Shown here one piece after another: positions 1 to 9,027 of a DNA stretch of 64,000 nucleotides (position 1 is the stretch's first letter; each line of letters starts with the position of its first letter). The position numbers were made by a program, and so were the translations under genes. Below the pieces are notes generated by a model. That model was not told where the DNA came from, searched no databases, and was given only the letters and a program-made list of their open reading frames with translations. Origin of the DNA: WLXB01 sp040221475 (GTDB taxonomy: Bacteria; Pseudomonadota; Alphaproteobacteria; Rhodospirillales; Rhodospirillaceae); assembly GCA_040221475.1 (NCBI GenBank), contig JAVKEJ010000032.1:496001-560000 (forward strand), read 5' to 3'.

Positions 1-1
1 C

Positions 2-181
2 TCCGGCAAGCCCTGCCTTGGCGCACTCTCCCCCACCCGTCCGGTGCTATCGTGGGAATGGACTTACATCTTGGGCGACAGCGCATTGTGGATGTCGTTT
101 GCCGGCCGCGACAACACCGACACCATCGTTTTCGGCCGTAAAGACCAACTGCCTTGGCGACTCGACCGCGTCAGCCGGTAA
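2..181 (+). CDS. C-terminal fragment of an unknown protein (gene begins left of the window)
   Basis: Frame 2 is open from the window edge to a TAA at 179-181. It encodes about 59 residues of plausible protein composition, including WEWTYILGDSALW and DTIVFGRKDQLPWRLDRV near the end. I do not recognise the family. GC is high in this segment and falls sharply after the stop, so the gene may belong to different DNA from the AAA ATPase that follows. The 260 bases between its stop and that gene are AT-rich and show no convincing ORF. A cysteine-rich minus-strand frame across 47-442 was considered a shadow. Confidence 0.45.
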   Translation, partial: SGKPCLGALSPTRPVLSWEWTYILGDSALWMSFAGRDNTDTIVFGRKDQLPWRLDRVSR

Positions 182-441
182 AAACAAACAAAACTCCAGA
201 TCGGTTTTATCCTTATATAACAGCGCTCTACGAAAATAGTCAGCACACTCAGTGATGCGTAATACGCACTTTGAAAGCGGGCCATTGCAACAACCCCAGC
301 GCGCATTCATATTGCATGCAACCACACAGCCGGACAAAGAGTAGTCAGAAGTCCTGGGAAGTGCCCCGACGCTACAAACGATTGTAGTGGGAGACATTGC
401 AGGATCATTGGCCGCCTTTTTCGCACTTAAGGTACGAAACA

Positions 442-2751
442 ATGATTCAAAGTATACGCCTACTCAGCGAAGTTGGTGCCTTCCAACGCACGGATGCTGG
501 TGGACAGCTACCGATGAGCAAGCTCGCGTTTATCTACGCGGAGAACGGGCGCGGCAAGACAACTTTAGCTGCGATTCTTCGCTCGCTTGGCAACAATGAC
601 CCCTTACCTATCATGGAACGCAAACGTCTAGGTTCCACGAATCCTCCACATATTGTGATTAACGACAATACAACGAATAGCGCTGTGTTTGAGAATGGGG
701 CGTGGACAAATCCATTTAGCGACATTGCTGTTTTCGACGATCAATTTGTATCTGAGAACGTGTGTTCAGGTATGGTTGTCGAGCCTTCACATCGTCAGAA
801 CCTGCATGAACTCATTATCGGTGCGCAAGGTGTCCAGCTTAACAATGAACTGCAGGTTCATATCGAGCGAGTTGAAAAACACAACCGTGATCAACAAGCC
901 AACTCAGTTGCCATCTCAGCAGATATGCGCGGACCATATAATGTGGAAACGTTTTGTGCTTTGGAGCAACGTCCCGGTATAGATGATGCCATACAAGAGT
1001 CCGAACGTAATCTAGCCGCTGCACGTGACGCAGACGCCGTACTTAAACAAGGAAAGTTTGTTCCGCCATCACTACCAACTTTCGATCTTGATAGTGTAGC
1101 GAAACTGTTGGATTCAGACCTACCCAATCTCGAAGAAAATGCGGCAGCGCGCGTTCAGGACCACGTTGCTAAACTTGGTGACCGAGGTGAGTCTTGGGTT
1201 AGCAGTGGCATGGAGAGAGTAGCTAGGCTTAACGCTGACGCTGACACCGACAATGATTTATGCCCATTTTGTGCTCAAGAGCTATCCGAATCTGCGTTGA
1301 TTGGCCATTACCAAGCCTACTTTAGCGACGCTTATCAGGCTTTAAATGACTCCATCAGAGAGACCATCCACAAATTGAAAGACGAACACTTTGGAGACAT
1401 CCCAGCAGCGTTCGAACGTGATGTTGCAATTCTTGCACAAGCGGGAAAGTTTTGGTCACAGTATGTTGATATACCGCATTACGAAATCAACACAGTTGAG
1501 GTAGCGTTGGCATGGAAAGAAGCATTCAATGCTGTACTCACAGCATTACAGGCGAAGCAAAAAAATCCATTACAGAAACATGCGGTTGATGATCAAGTTA
1601 TAGAGAAAGTCGAAGCCTTCAATAAAAAACGTGCGGCGATCACTACTGAGTTTGACGCTTTGGTCGACAAGAACGCACAAATAGACTTAGTCAAAGAGAA
1701 GGCTGCTGCTGCCGATGTATCCATACTGGAAAACGACCTTGTAAAACTTAGTGCCCTAAAGAAGAGATACGAAACAGATACCGCTGCACTATGCGACGCC
1801 TATAACGCAGAGAAGACAGCAAAAGAAGAGACAGAAGCAAAACGTGATGCAGCACGCTCAGCGCTGAATGCCTATCGACAGAACGTATTCCCAAGGTACG
1901 AGAATTCCATAAATTCATACTTAGAGCACTTTAACGCCAGTTTTCGTTTACAAAGCGTAACCTCGGTAAACAATCGTTCAGGTTCAAGCTGCAGTTATAG
2001 CGTTTTGATCAACGACGTCTCTGTGCCAATATCAACGCAGAATGACGGCGAACCGACATTTCGCAATACATTGAGTGCAGGTGATCGAAACGCGCTTGCT
2101 CTCGCATTCTTTTTTGCCTCTCTTGATGTAGACCCAAACAAGTCGCAGAAGACTGTCGTCATTGACGATCCGATGACGAGTCTTGATGAACACAGAACAT
2201 TAGCGACCATTCAGCAAATGCGTTTACTGTGCAGGTCAGTCTCGCAATTAATTGTGCTGTCGCACTCAAAAACTTTTCTTTGTAATTTGTGGACTGATTC
2301 ACTTTCGGATAGCGTCGAGCAATCAGCGATCAAAATCGTAAGGGCCAACGCAGGATCGACACTTGCATCGTGGGACGTAAATCAGGACTGCATCACCGAG
2401 CACGATAAACGGCATAAACTCGTTTCAAGCTATATTCGCAGCAGCGTAGACGTAAACGATAGGGCAGTCGCCGAAGCGCTGCGACCAATTCTGGAGTCAT
2501 TTATGCGAGTAGCCTATCCGACTCACTTTCGTCCCGGCGACTTGCTGGGCAGGTTTATTGGTCGGTGCTTGAATGTGGAAGGCTCAACGGAAGAAATTTT
2601 GTCAGAAGCGGATCGCGTGGAACTTAGGGCATTACTTGACTACGCTAATAACTTTCACCACGATTCCAATACAGCTTGGCGTACCGCTTTGATTAACGAC
2701 ACGGAGCTACTCGATTTTGCACGTCGAACTTTGGCGTTTACGCGCAGGTGA
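442..2751 (+). CDS. Zinc-hook AAA ATPase (AAA_13 / RloC-like), probable defence or accessory protein
   Basis: This is a 769-residue SMC/Rad50-like ABC ATPase. Visible parts are a Walker A AENGRGKTT at residues 33-41 (Ala replaces the usual first Gly), long charged coiled-coil segments, a CPFC zinc hook at 274-277, a signature-like LSAGDR near 544, a Walker B with D-loop IDDPMTSLD at 574-582, and an H-loop LSHS near 606. The C-terminal block ends in a FHHD motif near 738-741, as in lone AAA_13 proteins related to PrrC and RloC. I cannot identify an anticodon-nuclease active site. The start at 442 is preferred over 397 because AAGG lies nine bases upstream. The base composition is clearly more AT-rich than the housekeeping genes to the right, and the gene sits beside a tRNA 3' end, so acquisition by an integrating element is likely. 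No dedicated partner gene is visible. Confidence 0.8.
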   Translation: MIQSIRLLSEVGAFQRTDAGGQLPMSKLAFIYAENGRGKTTLAAILRSLGNNDPLPIMERKRLGSTNPPHIVINDNTTNSAVFENGAWTNPFSDIAVFDDQFVSENVCSGMVVEPSHRQNLHELIIGAQGVQLNNELQVHIERVEKHNRDQQANSVAISADMRGPYNVETFCALEQRPGIDDAIQESERNLAAARDADAVLKQGKFVPPSLPTFDLDSVAKLLDSDLPNLEENAAARVQDHVAKLGDRGESWVSSGMERVARLNADADTDNDLCPFCAQELSESALIGHYQAYFSDAYQALNDSIRETIHKLKDEHFGDIPAAFERDVAILAQAGKFWSQYVDIPHYEINTVEVALAWKEAFNAVLTALQAKQKNPLQKHAVDDQVIEKVEAFNKKRAAITTEFDALVDKNAQIDLVKEKAAAADVSILENDLVKLSALKKRYETDTAALCDAYNAEKTAKEETEAKRDAARSALNAYRQNVFPRYENSINSYLEHFNASFRLQSVTSVNNRSGSSCSYSVLINDVSVPISTQNDGEPTFRNTLSAGDRNALALAFFFASLDVDPNKSQKTVVIDDPMTSLDEHRTLATIQQMRLLCRSVSQLIVLSHSKTFLCNLWTDSLSDSVEQSAIKIVRANAGSTLASWDVNQDCITEHDKRHKLVSSYIRSSVDVNDRAVAEALRPILESFMRVAYPTHFRPGDLLGRFIGRCLNVEGSTEEILSEADRVELRALLDYANNFHHDSNTAWRTALINDTELLDFARRTLAFTRR

Positions 2752-2869
2752 TGCGTTAATATTAATGTGTGACAGCATGTGCTCGCTATTCAAAAAACCT
2801 GAGCGTGATGACTAACATCATAGTGCAGACGCAGCTCACTTAAACCCTCCCACCTTTTTGATTTGCATA

Positions 2870-2990
2870 GGGGATACCCAGGAACATAGACAAAGGCTAT
2901 CGCCTTGAGTTTGTTTGGGTAGATCGCTCATCCATGAAAAATATTTTCAGGCAATCAAACTTATGAAACGCTACCCATAGCGCTACCCAC
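2870..2990. repeat. Cluster of TACCCA/TGGGTA motifs near the tRNA-Lys 3' end
   Basis: TACCCA occurs at 2875-2880, 2972-2977 and 2984-2989, and its complement TGGGTA at 2916-2921. The last two copies belong to a direct repeat GCTACCCA (2970-2977 and 2982-2989) flanking TAGCGCTA. No gene covers 2752-3035. Small repeated sites beside a tRNA 3' end resemble integrase arm sites or the remnant of an integration module. That reading is inference, since no integrase is present in the window. Confidence 0.3.
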
Positions 2991-3035
2991 GCTGCAAATC
3001 ACGCATCCAATTGTCACGTAAGTCATTGAAAAAAT

Positions 3036-3111
<76 letters not shown>

Positions 3112-3250
3112 CACCTGAGCCATCGGGTCACGGAGCTAAAACAACACTCCGCCGGAAGTCGCGGTTTATACGGGGTCACTGGCCTTGTGGCAAGCGCTGC
3201 AGCCGTGGCGCAGCGTCGTATCTTTCAGCTCCGCCGCCTAACGGCCCGCC

Positions 3251-4414
3251 TCATCCATCATCATAGCCGCCGCGCACACCAATCTGCACATCACGGTGCA
3301 CATACACGCTCATCAACAGGCCCATACACATCATAATGGTGAGCAACGCCGTCCCCCCGTAGGAAATCAGCGGCAGCGGCACACCCACCACAGGGATCAG
3401 GCCCATCACCATGGCCACATTAATAAACACGTACAGGAAGAAGGTGGTGATCACCCCAATGGCAACCAAGCGGCCAAATTGGTGACGACACCTCAGCGCA
3501 ATGGCAAAGCCATAAATAAGCACAATGACATAAAGCCCGATTAGGCCAACACCGCCCACCAGGCCAAATTCCTCCGCCAGCATGGTAAAAATAAAGTCAG
3601 TCTGTTGTTCCGGTAAAAAGTTGAGGTGGCTTTGTGTGCCTTGCAAGAACCCCTTGCCGAATAATCCGCCAGACCCCAAGGCAATTTTAGACTGCAGAAT
3701 GTGATACCCTGCGCCAAGAGGATCGCGCTCGGGGTTAATAAAGGTCAGAATGCGATTTTGCTGATACTCCGCCAACATGGGCCACGCAATGGGAATGGCC
3801 GCCAAGGTGGCCACAATCAGAGTAATGAACTTCCACAGCCGCACCCCGGCCATAAAAAACAAAACCCCAGCGCCCATCACCACCATCAAGGCCGTGCCTA
3901 AGTCAGGCTGGCGCAAAATCAGCACAACCGGCAGCGCCACAATCACCAACGGCAGCACCAGAAACCGAACCTGCCCCGTATCTTCCAAACTGAGAGAATG
4001 GAAGTAACGCGCCAGCGCTAAAACCACGGCCACCTTCATCAGTTCTGAGGGCTGGAGATTGATCACCCCCAAATCAATCCACCGCTGGGCCCCGCCGCCG
4101 ATCACACCCCGCACCTCAACAAAACCCAGCAGCACCAGGACAAGCGCGTAGAACACATAGGCATACCGCATCACCAGGCGGATATCGATGATCGCAATGG
4201 TCAGCAGCAGCATCAGGCCCAGACCAAACCGCGCTGCCTGGCGAGTTGTCCACGGATCCAGGCTGGCGTTGGCGGCGGAGTACAACATGAAAAAGCCAAT
4301 CGCCGCGATGGCGCAAAGCCAAAACACCAGCGACCAGCTCATCTGCCACAGCTTCTCGGTCAGGGTCATATCGCCCCGCCGCAAGCGCGCGGCCAGGAAC
4401 CCGGTATTGGTCAT
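3251..4414 (-). CDS. rodA: RodA, SEDS-family peptidoglycan glycosyltransferase
   Basis: RodA polymerises glycan strands from lipid II during side-wall growth, paired with PBP2. The 387-residue product has the usual SEDS length and about ten hydrophobic segments. The conserved C-terminal loop PLPLISYGGTALL lies near residues 345-360, and the internal LGSGGLFGKGF region is intact. It is the last gene of the mreBCD-mrdA-rodA operon, read leftward. The start ATG at 4412-4414 overlaps the stop of an upstream mini-ORF as ATGA, so it is probably translated by coupling. A GGAG ribosome-binding site lies seven bases upstream. Confidence 0.97.
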   Translation of the reverse strand: MTNTGFLAARLRRGDMTLTEKLWQMSWSLVFWLCAIAAIGFFMLYSAANASLDPWTTRQAARFGLGLMLLLTIAIIDIRLVMRYAYVFYALVLVLLGFVEVRGVIGGGAQRWIDLGVINLQPSELMKVAVVLALARYFHSLSLEDTGQVRFLVLPLVIVALPVVLILRQPDLGTALMVVMGAGVLFFMAGVRLWKFITLIVATLAAIPIAWPMLAEYQQNRILTFINPERDPLGAGYHILQSKIALGSGGLFGKGFLQGTQSHLNFLPEQQTDFIFTMLAEEFGLVGGVGLIGLYVIVLIYGFAIALRCRHQFGRLVAIGVITTFFLYVFINVAMVMGLIPVVGVPLPLISYGGTALLTIMMCMGLLMSVYVHRDVQIGVRGGYDDG

Positions 4415-4506
4415 GGTGTTGCTCCGGGATCCGTCATGGTGTTGCTCCGGGATCCGTCATGCTATCGCTCCGCGATCAATCATGCAGGTGCTCCGGGATC
4501 GGTTGT
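4411..4506 (-). repeat. 23-bp tandem repeat forming three ATGA-coupled eight-codon mini-ORFs between mrdA and rodA
   Basis: Three 23-bp units (4461-4483, 4438-4460, 4415-4437 in transcription order) follow the mrdA stop, and the last 23 bases of mrdA (4484-4506) look like their ancestor. The second and third units are identical. Each unit holds a GGAG ribosome-binding site and an ATG, and each ATG overlaps the preceding stop as ATGA. The peptides are MIDRGAIA, MTDPGATP and MTDPGATP, and the mrdA C-terminus reads TDPGAPA. The final mini-ORF stop overlaps the rodA ATG. The unit is 23 bases because eight codons plus a stop (27) minus the 4-base overlap gives 23. Whether the peptides are made is unknown, but the reading structure is exact. 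Confidence 0.85.
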
Positions 4507-6369
4507 TGCGATCTGCTCTTCATCCCGTCGGGGTTTGCGTGAAGGGTCGAGGCGCAACACTTCGGTCATGATATCGCGGGCAATTGGAGCTGCAACGGCA
4601 GAACCACCGCCGCCATGCTCGACGATGACCGACAGTGCATACCGCGGGCTATCTTCTGGCGCATAGGCCACAAACAAAGCATGCGTGCGCTCATTCCAGG
4701 GAATCTCATCTTTATCGGGCAAACCTGCATCGCGCTGGGCCATGGTGATGCGTTTGACCTGGGTTGTGCCGGTTTTGCCGCTCATCTGGACGCCATCAAG
4801 CTTGAGCTTCGAGGCCCGCGCCGTGCCGCGCGGCCCGTTTAGCACTTCAAACATACCGCGCCGGGCCACAGCCAAGTGGGCCGGGTTGATGTTTAAAGAC
4901 GCAAACGCTGTTGTCGGGCGCTTCATCATGCTTTTACCCGCCATAATTTGGCGCGTCAGCACAGGCTCGACAGCAAGCCCCGTCGCCAAGCGGGCGCTCA
5001 TAACGGCCAGTTGCATCGGCGTGGTCAAAACCGCGCCTTGCCCAATACCGACGTTGAAGGTTTCGCCCTGATGCCAGGGCTCGCCACGTGTGGCACGTTT
5101 CCAGGCTTCGGTGGGAATTAGACCGGGGCGCTCACCGGGCAGGCCGACATCGGTGGCCGCGCCCAAACCAAAGCGGCGGGCCATTTCGGCAATGCGATCA
5201 ACCCCGATCCGCCGCGCGACTTCATAAAAATAGACATCGCAGGATTGGGCAATGGCCTGCACCATATCCATGTTGCCGTGTCCGCGTTTTTCCCAGCAGT
5301 GGAACCGGCGCGACCCTAAGTTCGTGTGCCCGCGGCAATACACGGTTTGCTCCGGCGTGATCGCGCCTTGTTCCAGAGCGGCCAGAGCCACCACCATCTT
5401 AAACGTTGATCCCGGCGAATACTGGCCTGAAATCGCCTTGTTGGTCATCGGCGCACGTGGATCACCAGACAGCGCGTTCCACTCGCGCTGGGTGAGTCCG
5501 CGGTTAAACGCATTGGGGTCGAAGCTGGGTGTTGAGGCCATCAGCAGCACTTCGCCGGTATGAATATCCATCACCACGCTGGCGGCACTTTCCGCCCCCA
5601 GGCGTTCCGCGGCAAACCGTTGCAGACGCTCATCAAGGGTGAGTACCAAATCTTCTCCGGCTTCACCTTCTTTGCGCTCTAATTCGCGGATGACCCGGCC
5701 CAGGGCGTTCACTTCAACCTGGCTGTTCCCGCCGACGCCACGCAGCGCCAAATCAAATTTTTGTTCCATGCCGGCTTTCCCGATGCGGAACCCCGGCAAC
5801 TGCAGCAGCGGATCGCCCGTTAAGTCATCTTCATCAACACTGGACACATAGCCCAGCACATGGGCGGCGGTTTGAACTTGCGGATAATGGCGTGCCAGAC
5901 CTTCATCGACAATCACCCCAGGCAAGTCTGGTGCGTTCACTTGAATACGCGCCATGTCTTCCCAGTTGAGATTCTCACGCACGGTGACGGGTACGAAACT
6001 GCGACGACGGCGCACCTCGCGCTGCACCCGATCACGGTCATATTCAGAGAGTTCAATAACATCGGCCAGCGCATCAAGGGTCGCCGCCAAATCTCTGGTT
6101 TGTTCAGACACCACCAGCACCCGGAAATTCTGACGGTTCAGCGCCAGTGGCACACCAAACCGATCAACCACCCGGCCACGCGGCGGCGGCAGCAGACGCA
6201 AGTTGATCCGGTTTTCTTCCGCCAGCATCCGGTAACGGTCGGCTTCCACCACTTGCAAGTAATACATGCGCCCGACCAGCGCTGAGATCAGCAGAGCCTG
6301 TCCGCCACCCAACACCACGGCGCGGCGGTTGAACAAACGAATGCGATCATTATCACGGTTGATAATCAT
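4480..6369 (-). CDS. mrdA: Penicillin-binding protein 2 (elongasome transpeptidase)
   Basis: This class B PBP crosslinks new peptidoglycan during elongation and works with RodA. The 629-residue protein has one N-terminal membrane anchor (about residues 17-38) and the PBP dimerisation domain (PPPRGRVVDRFG near 60-72). The transpeptidase domain has SPGSTFK with catalytic Ser321 and Lys324, an SCDVYFYEV SxN-type motif, and KTGTT beginning at Lys532. Its ATG overlaps the mreD stop (ATGA), showing tight coupling. The C-terminal eight residues and stop seem to have been duplicated in the downstream tandem repeat. Confidence 0.97.
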   Translation of the reverse strand: MIINRDNDRIRLFNRRAVVLGGGQALLISALVGRMYYLQVVEADRYRMLAEENRINLRLLPPPRGRVVDRFGVPLALNRQNFRVLVVSEQTRDLAATLDALADVIELSEYDRDRVQREVRRRRSFVPVTVRENLNWEDMARIQVNAPDLPGVIVDEGLARHYPQVQTAAHVLGYVSSVDEDDLTGDPLLQLPGFRIGKAGMEQKFDLALRGVGGNSQVEVNALGRVIRELERKEGEAGEDLVLTLDERLQRFAAERLGAESAASVVMDIHTGEVLLMASTPSFDPNAFNRGLTQREWNALSGDPRAPMTNKAISGQYSPGSTFKMVVALAALEQGAITPEQTVYCRGHTNLGSRRFHCWEKRGHGNMDMVQAIAQSCDVYFYEVARRIGVDRIAEMARRFGLGAATDVGLPGERPGLIPTEAWKRATRGEPWHQGETFNVGIGQGAVLTTPMQLAVMSARLATGLAVEPVLTRQIMAGKSMMKRPTTAFASLNINPAHLAVARRGMFEVLNGPRGTARASKLKLDGVQMSGKTGTTQVKRITMAQRDAGLPDKDEIPWNERTHALFVAYAPEDSPRYALSVIVEHGGGGSAVAAPIARDIMTEVLRLDPSRKPRRDEEQIATTDPGAPA

Positions 6370-6899
6370 ACTTCAGACATCAATCCGGTTTGGGCTTTGG
6401 AAAACAACCAGGCAATAAGCGGGTACACGGCGATCGTAACAAGATACGCCGCAAACATGTCTCCAAAGGGCGTTAATCCGCCGGAGGTGATGAGACCAAT
6501 ACAAAGCCACTTAATCAAAAACGCCCCGAAGGCAACAATACCAAAGGCCACCCAGGTAATCGCAAAGGGTTTCGCATGGAAGAACTTTTGCTGATTAAAC
6601 ACAATCCACTGCGTTAACAGAAGCGTCAGGGCGCCAACGCCGAGCGGTGCCCCGGTCAACAAATCTTCCAACACGCCGACCGCAAAGCCCAATCCATAGC
6701 CAAGCAAATCCGGACGATAAACAGCCCAATAGTAAACCGCGACCAAAGAATACAAAGGCGTTATCTGCGCCAGTCCCGGCACATAGGTTGGCGTCAGACC
6801 GAACAGTAAAACAATGACGGTTAAAGCAAATGGCAGAATTGTGCGCGCCCGTGCATCAAGCTTTTGCAGTGGAGTCCGGCGTTGTGAAATCCCACTCAT
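6366..6899 (-). CDS. mreD: MreD, rod-shape membrane protein
   Basis: The 177-residue hydrophobic protein has five or six predicted membrane segments, typical length for MreD. MreD is part of the inner-membrane elongasome with MreC, RodA and PBP2. Identification rests on size, hydrophobicity and position. The start overlaps the mreC stop and the stop overlaps the mrdA start, both by four bases, so the three proteins are probably made by translational coupling. Confidence 0.9.
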   Translation of the reverse strand: MSGISQRRTPLQKLDARARTILPFALTVIVLLFGLTPTYVPGLAQITPLYSLVAVYYWAVYRPDLLGYGLGFAVGVLEDLLTGAPLGVGALTLLLTQWIVFNQQKFFHAKPFAITWVAFGIVAFGAFLIKWLCIGLITSGGLTPFGDMFAAYLVTIAVYPLIAWLFSKAQTGLMSEV

Positions 6900-7756
6900 C
6901 TCGAAAGACCCGTCTCCGCGAGAATACCTGTCAAACCAAAATCGAGTATCTCGACATATTGCAAGCGGTCGCGCGAGACAAACGGCTCCACTAGGGCGGT
7001 TGACTCCTCTACCGCCACAACGCGGCCCACCGGTAAGCCGGGTGGAAATGCCCCAGCATCACCAGAGGTCACAACGCGATCACCAGGCGCAACGCTTGAC
7101 GTGACCCCAAGGTAAATCAATTTCGGACGAGAACTGTTGTCTCCGGTCAGGATTGCACGGTCGCCAGCTTCGCCAACCCGCACAGGAATGCGAGAGTTAA
7201 TATCTGTGATCAAAAGAATTCGCGACGAGCGAAAACCAGCCTGGGTCACGCGACCGACCAGCCCAGCGCCGGTGACGACAGCCTGGCCTTTTGCAACGCC
7301 ATCGCGGCTACCTGCTGTGATCAGTATACTTTGCGCAAACGCACCACCCGCATCCGCGATAACACGGGCAGAGACTGCCCTGGCTTGGGGCTCAGCAACG
7401 GTACCCAACAGAGCACGCAATTGTTTATTTTCGTTTTCTAAGCGCTGCGCCACCGCTTGCCATTGCAGCAAATCCTCATTCGCTTCACGCAGTTCCGCAT
7501 TTTGTGTGCGAATAGCGCCAAGCTCTTGGATGTTGCTGACGACCTGAGAGATGGCCGCCGCCGGCTCTGCCATCACCTTTAGAATAGGGGTCACAGCATC
7601 TGACACCGCTGTCCTGGCCCGTTCGACCAGAATGGTATCCGCTTTACCGATCAGCATAAGGGCGAACGTCAGCCCAATCAGGCTGAGAAAGGCGAACCGC
7701 TGCGCTAGGTGTTTTAGATTACCTAGCCGGGAAATTTGTCCCGTCGGTTGCTTCAC
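6896..7756 (-). CDS. mreC: MreC, periplasmic elongasome scaffold
   Basis: The 286-residue bitopic protein has an N-terminal membrane segment (about 21-41). A coiled coil follows (about 70-110, with repeated E/N/L heptads such as RLENENKQLRALLG). The C-terminal beta domain includes ITAGSRDGVAKGQAVV and GDRVVTSGDAGAFPPGLPVG, the conserved MreC blocks. MreC dimers activate PBP2/RodA and link them to MreB. The gene lies 72 bases after mreB and overlaps mreD. Confidence 0.95.
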   Translation of the reverse strand: MKQPTGQISRLGNLKHLAQRFAFLSLIGLTFALMLIGKADTILVERARTAVSDAVTPILKVMAEPAAAISQVVSNIQELGAIRTQNAELREANEDLLQWQAVAQRLENENKQLRALLGTVAEPQARAVSARVIADAGGAFAQSILITAGSRDGVAKGQAVVTGAGLVGRVTQAGFRSSRILLITDINSRIPVRVGEAGDRAILTGDNSSRPKLIYLGVTSSVAPGDRVVTSGDAGAFPPGLPVGRVVAVEESTALVEPFVSRDRLQYVEILDFGLTGILAETGLSR

Positions 7757-7828
7757 GTCATCCCCTCCGTCGCGCTAGCTGCAACAGCCAGCGATGAGTT
7801 ACACAGCATAACTATGACTAAAAGTGCT

Positions 7829-8869
7829 TTAGTACATAGATGTCAAAACACCACGCATCAGCTTCATTTGCTCAAGCGCCATCCCGGTGCCCAGCGCCAC
7901 ACAGTTCAAAGGCTCGTCTGCGATCGATACAGGCAAGCCGGTCGCATGGCGCAGCACAAAATCTAGATTGGTCAGCATGGCCCCACCGCCGGTGAGCACG
8001 ATACCCTTGTCCACAATATCAGCCGCCAGTTCTGGCGCGGTGTGTTCCAAAGCCACCTTTACCGCATCAATTATGGCGGTGACGGGCTCGGCCAAAGCTT
8101 CCGCGATCTGGCGCTGACTGATGACGATTTCCTTAGGCACGCCATTCATTAAATCGCGGCCTTTGATTTCGATGGTTTCGCCATCACCAGTTTCCGGCGG
8201 ACACGCACAGCCAATTTCTTTCTTGATCCGCTCGGCGGAGCTTTCCCCAACCAACAGATTATGGTGACGCCGGATGTAGTTAATGATGGCTTCGTCCATC
8301 ATATCACCACCGACGCGGACAGAACGTGCATACACGATGCCACCCAGCGACAGCACGGCGACTTCGGTGGTGCCACCGCCGATATCAACCACCATCGAGC
8401 CCGTTGGCTCCGTCACCGGCAACCCGGCCCCAATGGCCGCGGCCATCGGTTCTTCAATAAGGAATACTTTGCGTGCGCCTGCGGCTTCTGCAGATTCCTG
8501 GATGGCACGGCGCTCCACCGCAGTTGAGCCAGACGGCACGCAAATCACGACCAGCGGACTGGCCCAGCCCTTGCGATTATGCACTTTGCGGATGAAGTGC
8601 TTGATCATTTCCTCGGCGACTTCAAAGTCCGCAATCACGCCATCCCGCAGCGGGCGGATGGCCTGGATGGAGCCCGGCGTGCGGCCCAGCATTTGCTTGG
8701 CCTCGTTGCCGACAGCGCGGACAATCTTGCGGCCTTTCTCCTCCTGCAACGCCACCACGGACGGTTCGTTCAGGACGATGCCGCGTCCTTTGACGTAGAC
8801 CAGCGTGTTAGCGGTCCCAAGATCAATCGCCATATCGGCGGACAGCCATCCGAACAAACTCGCGAACAT
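7829..8869 (-). CDS. mreB: MreB, actin-like rod-shape protein
   Basis: MreB is the bacterial actin that orients the elongasome under the membrane. The 346-residue sequence has the phosphate-1 motif DLGTANTLVYV near the N-terminus, the hydrophobic N-terminal MFASLFGWLS, the second phosphate loop DIGGGTTEVAV, and the adenosine-binding GIVLTGGGAML near residues 290-300. It heads the operon. The promoter is presumably in the 158 bases between it and leuA, and AAGGA provides a ribosome-binding site. Confidence 0.98.
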   Translation of the reverse strand: MFASLFGWLSADMAIDLGTANTLVYVKGRGIVLNEPSVVALQEEKGRKIVRAVGNEAKQMLGRTPGSIQAIRPLRDGVIADFEVAEEMIKHFIRKVHNRKGWASPLVVICVPSGSTAVERRAIQESAEAAGARKVFLIEEPMAAAIGAGLPVTEPTGSMVVDIGGGTTEVAVLSLGGIVYARSVRVGGDMMDEAIINYIRRHHNLLVGESSAERIKKEIGCACPPETGDGETIEIKGRDLMNGVPKEIVISQRQIAEALAEPVTAIIDAVKVALEHTAPELAADIVDKGIVLTGGGAMLTNLDFVLRHATGLPVSIADEPLNCVALGTGMALEQMKLMRGVLTSMY

Positions 8870-8895
8870 AAACTTTGTCTCTCTATTCCTTGTGG

Positions 8896-8917
8896 TCAGG
8901 TTTCAAAGCGCACCTGA
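8896..8917 (-). promoter_or_regulatory. Inverted repeat in the mreB leader
   Basis: TCAGGT at 8896-8901 and ACCTGA at 8912-8917 form a perfect 6-bp inverted repeat with a 10-base centre. It lies just upstream of the AAGGA ribosome-binding site of mreB. It could be an mRNA hairpin or an operator; the sequence alone does not decide. Confidence 0.3.
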
Positions 8918-8944
8918 CAGTCTTGTTTCTAACGCTTGAAACGC

Positions 8945-8975
8945 CCAGGCGGCTGCCATAAAGGCAAACCGCTGG
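8945..8975 (-). terminator. Possible leuA terminator hairpin
   Basis: Downstream of the leuA stop the transcript can form a stem of CCAGCGG with CCGCCTGG (one bulge) plus TGCC/GGCA around a TTTAT loop. The following T run is only GTTTC, so it is a weak candidate. mreB transcription probably starts in the same interval. Confidence 0.3.
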
Positions 8976-9027
8976 ACGCTCCGTGTATCCTCTTAATTCA
9001 GACTCCCGTCAACGTGGAGTATACGCC

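Noticed and set aside
47..442. 131-codon minus-strand ORF at the left end
   Set aside because: Cysteine-rich composition without motifs, overlapping a better plus-strand frame (2-181) and the upstream region of the AAA ATPase.
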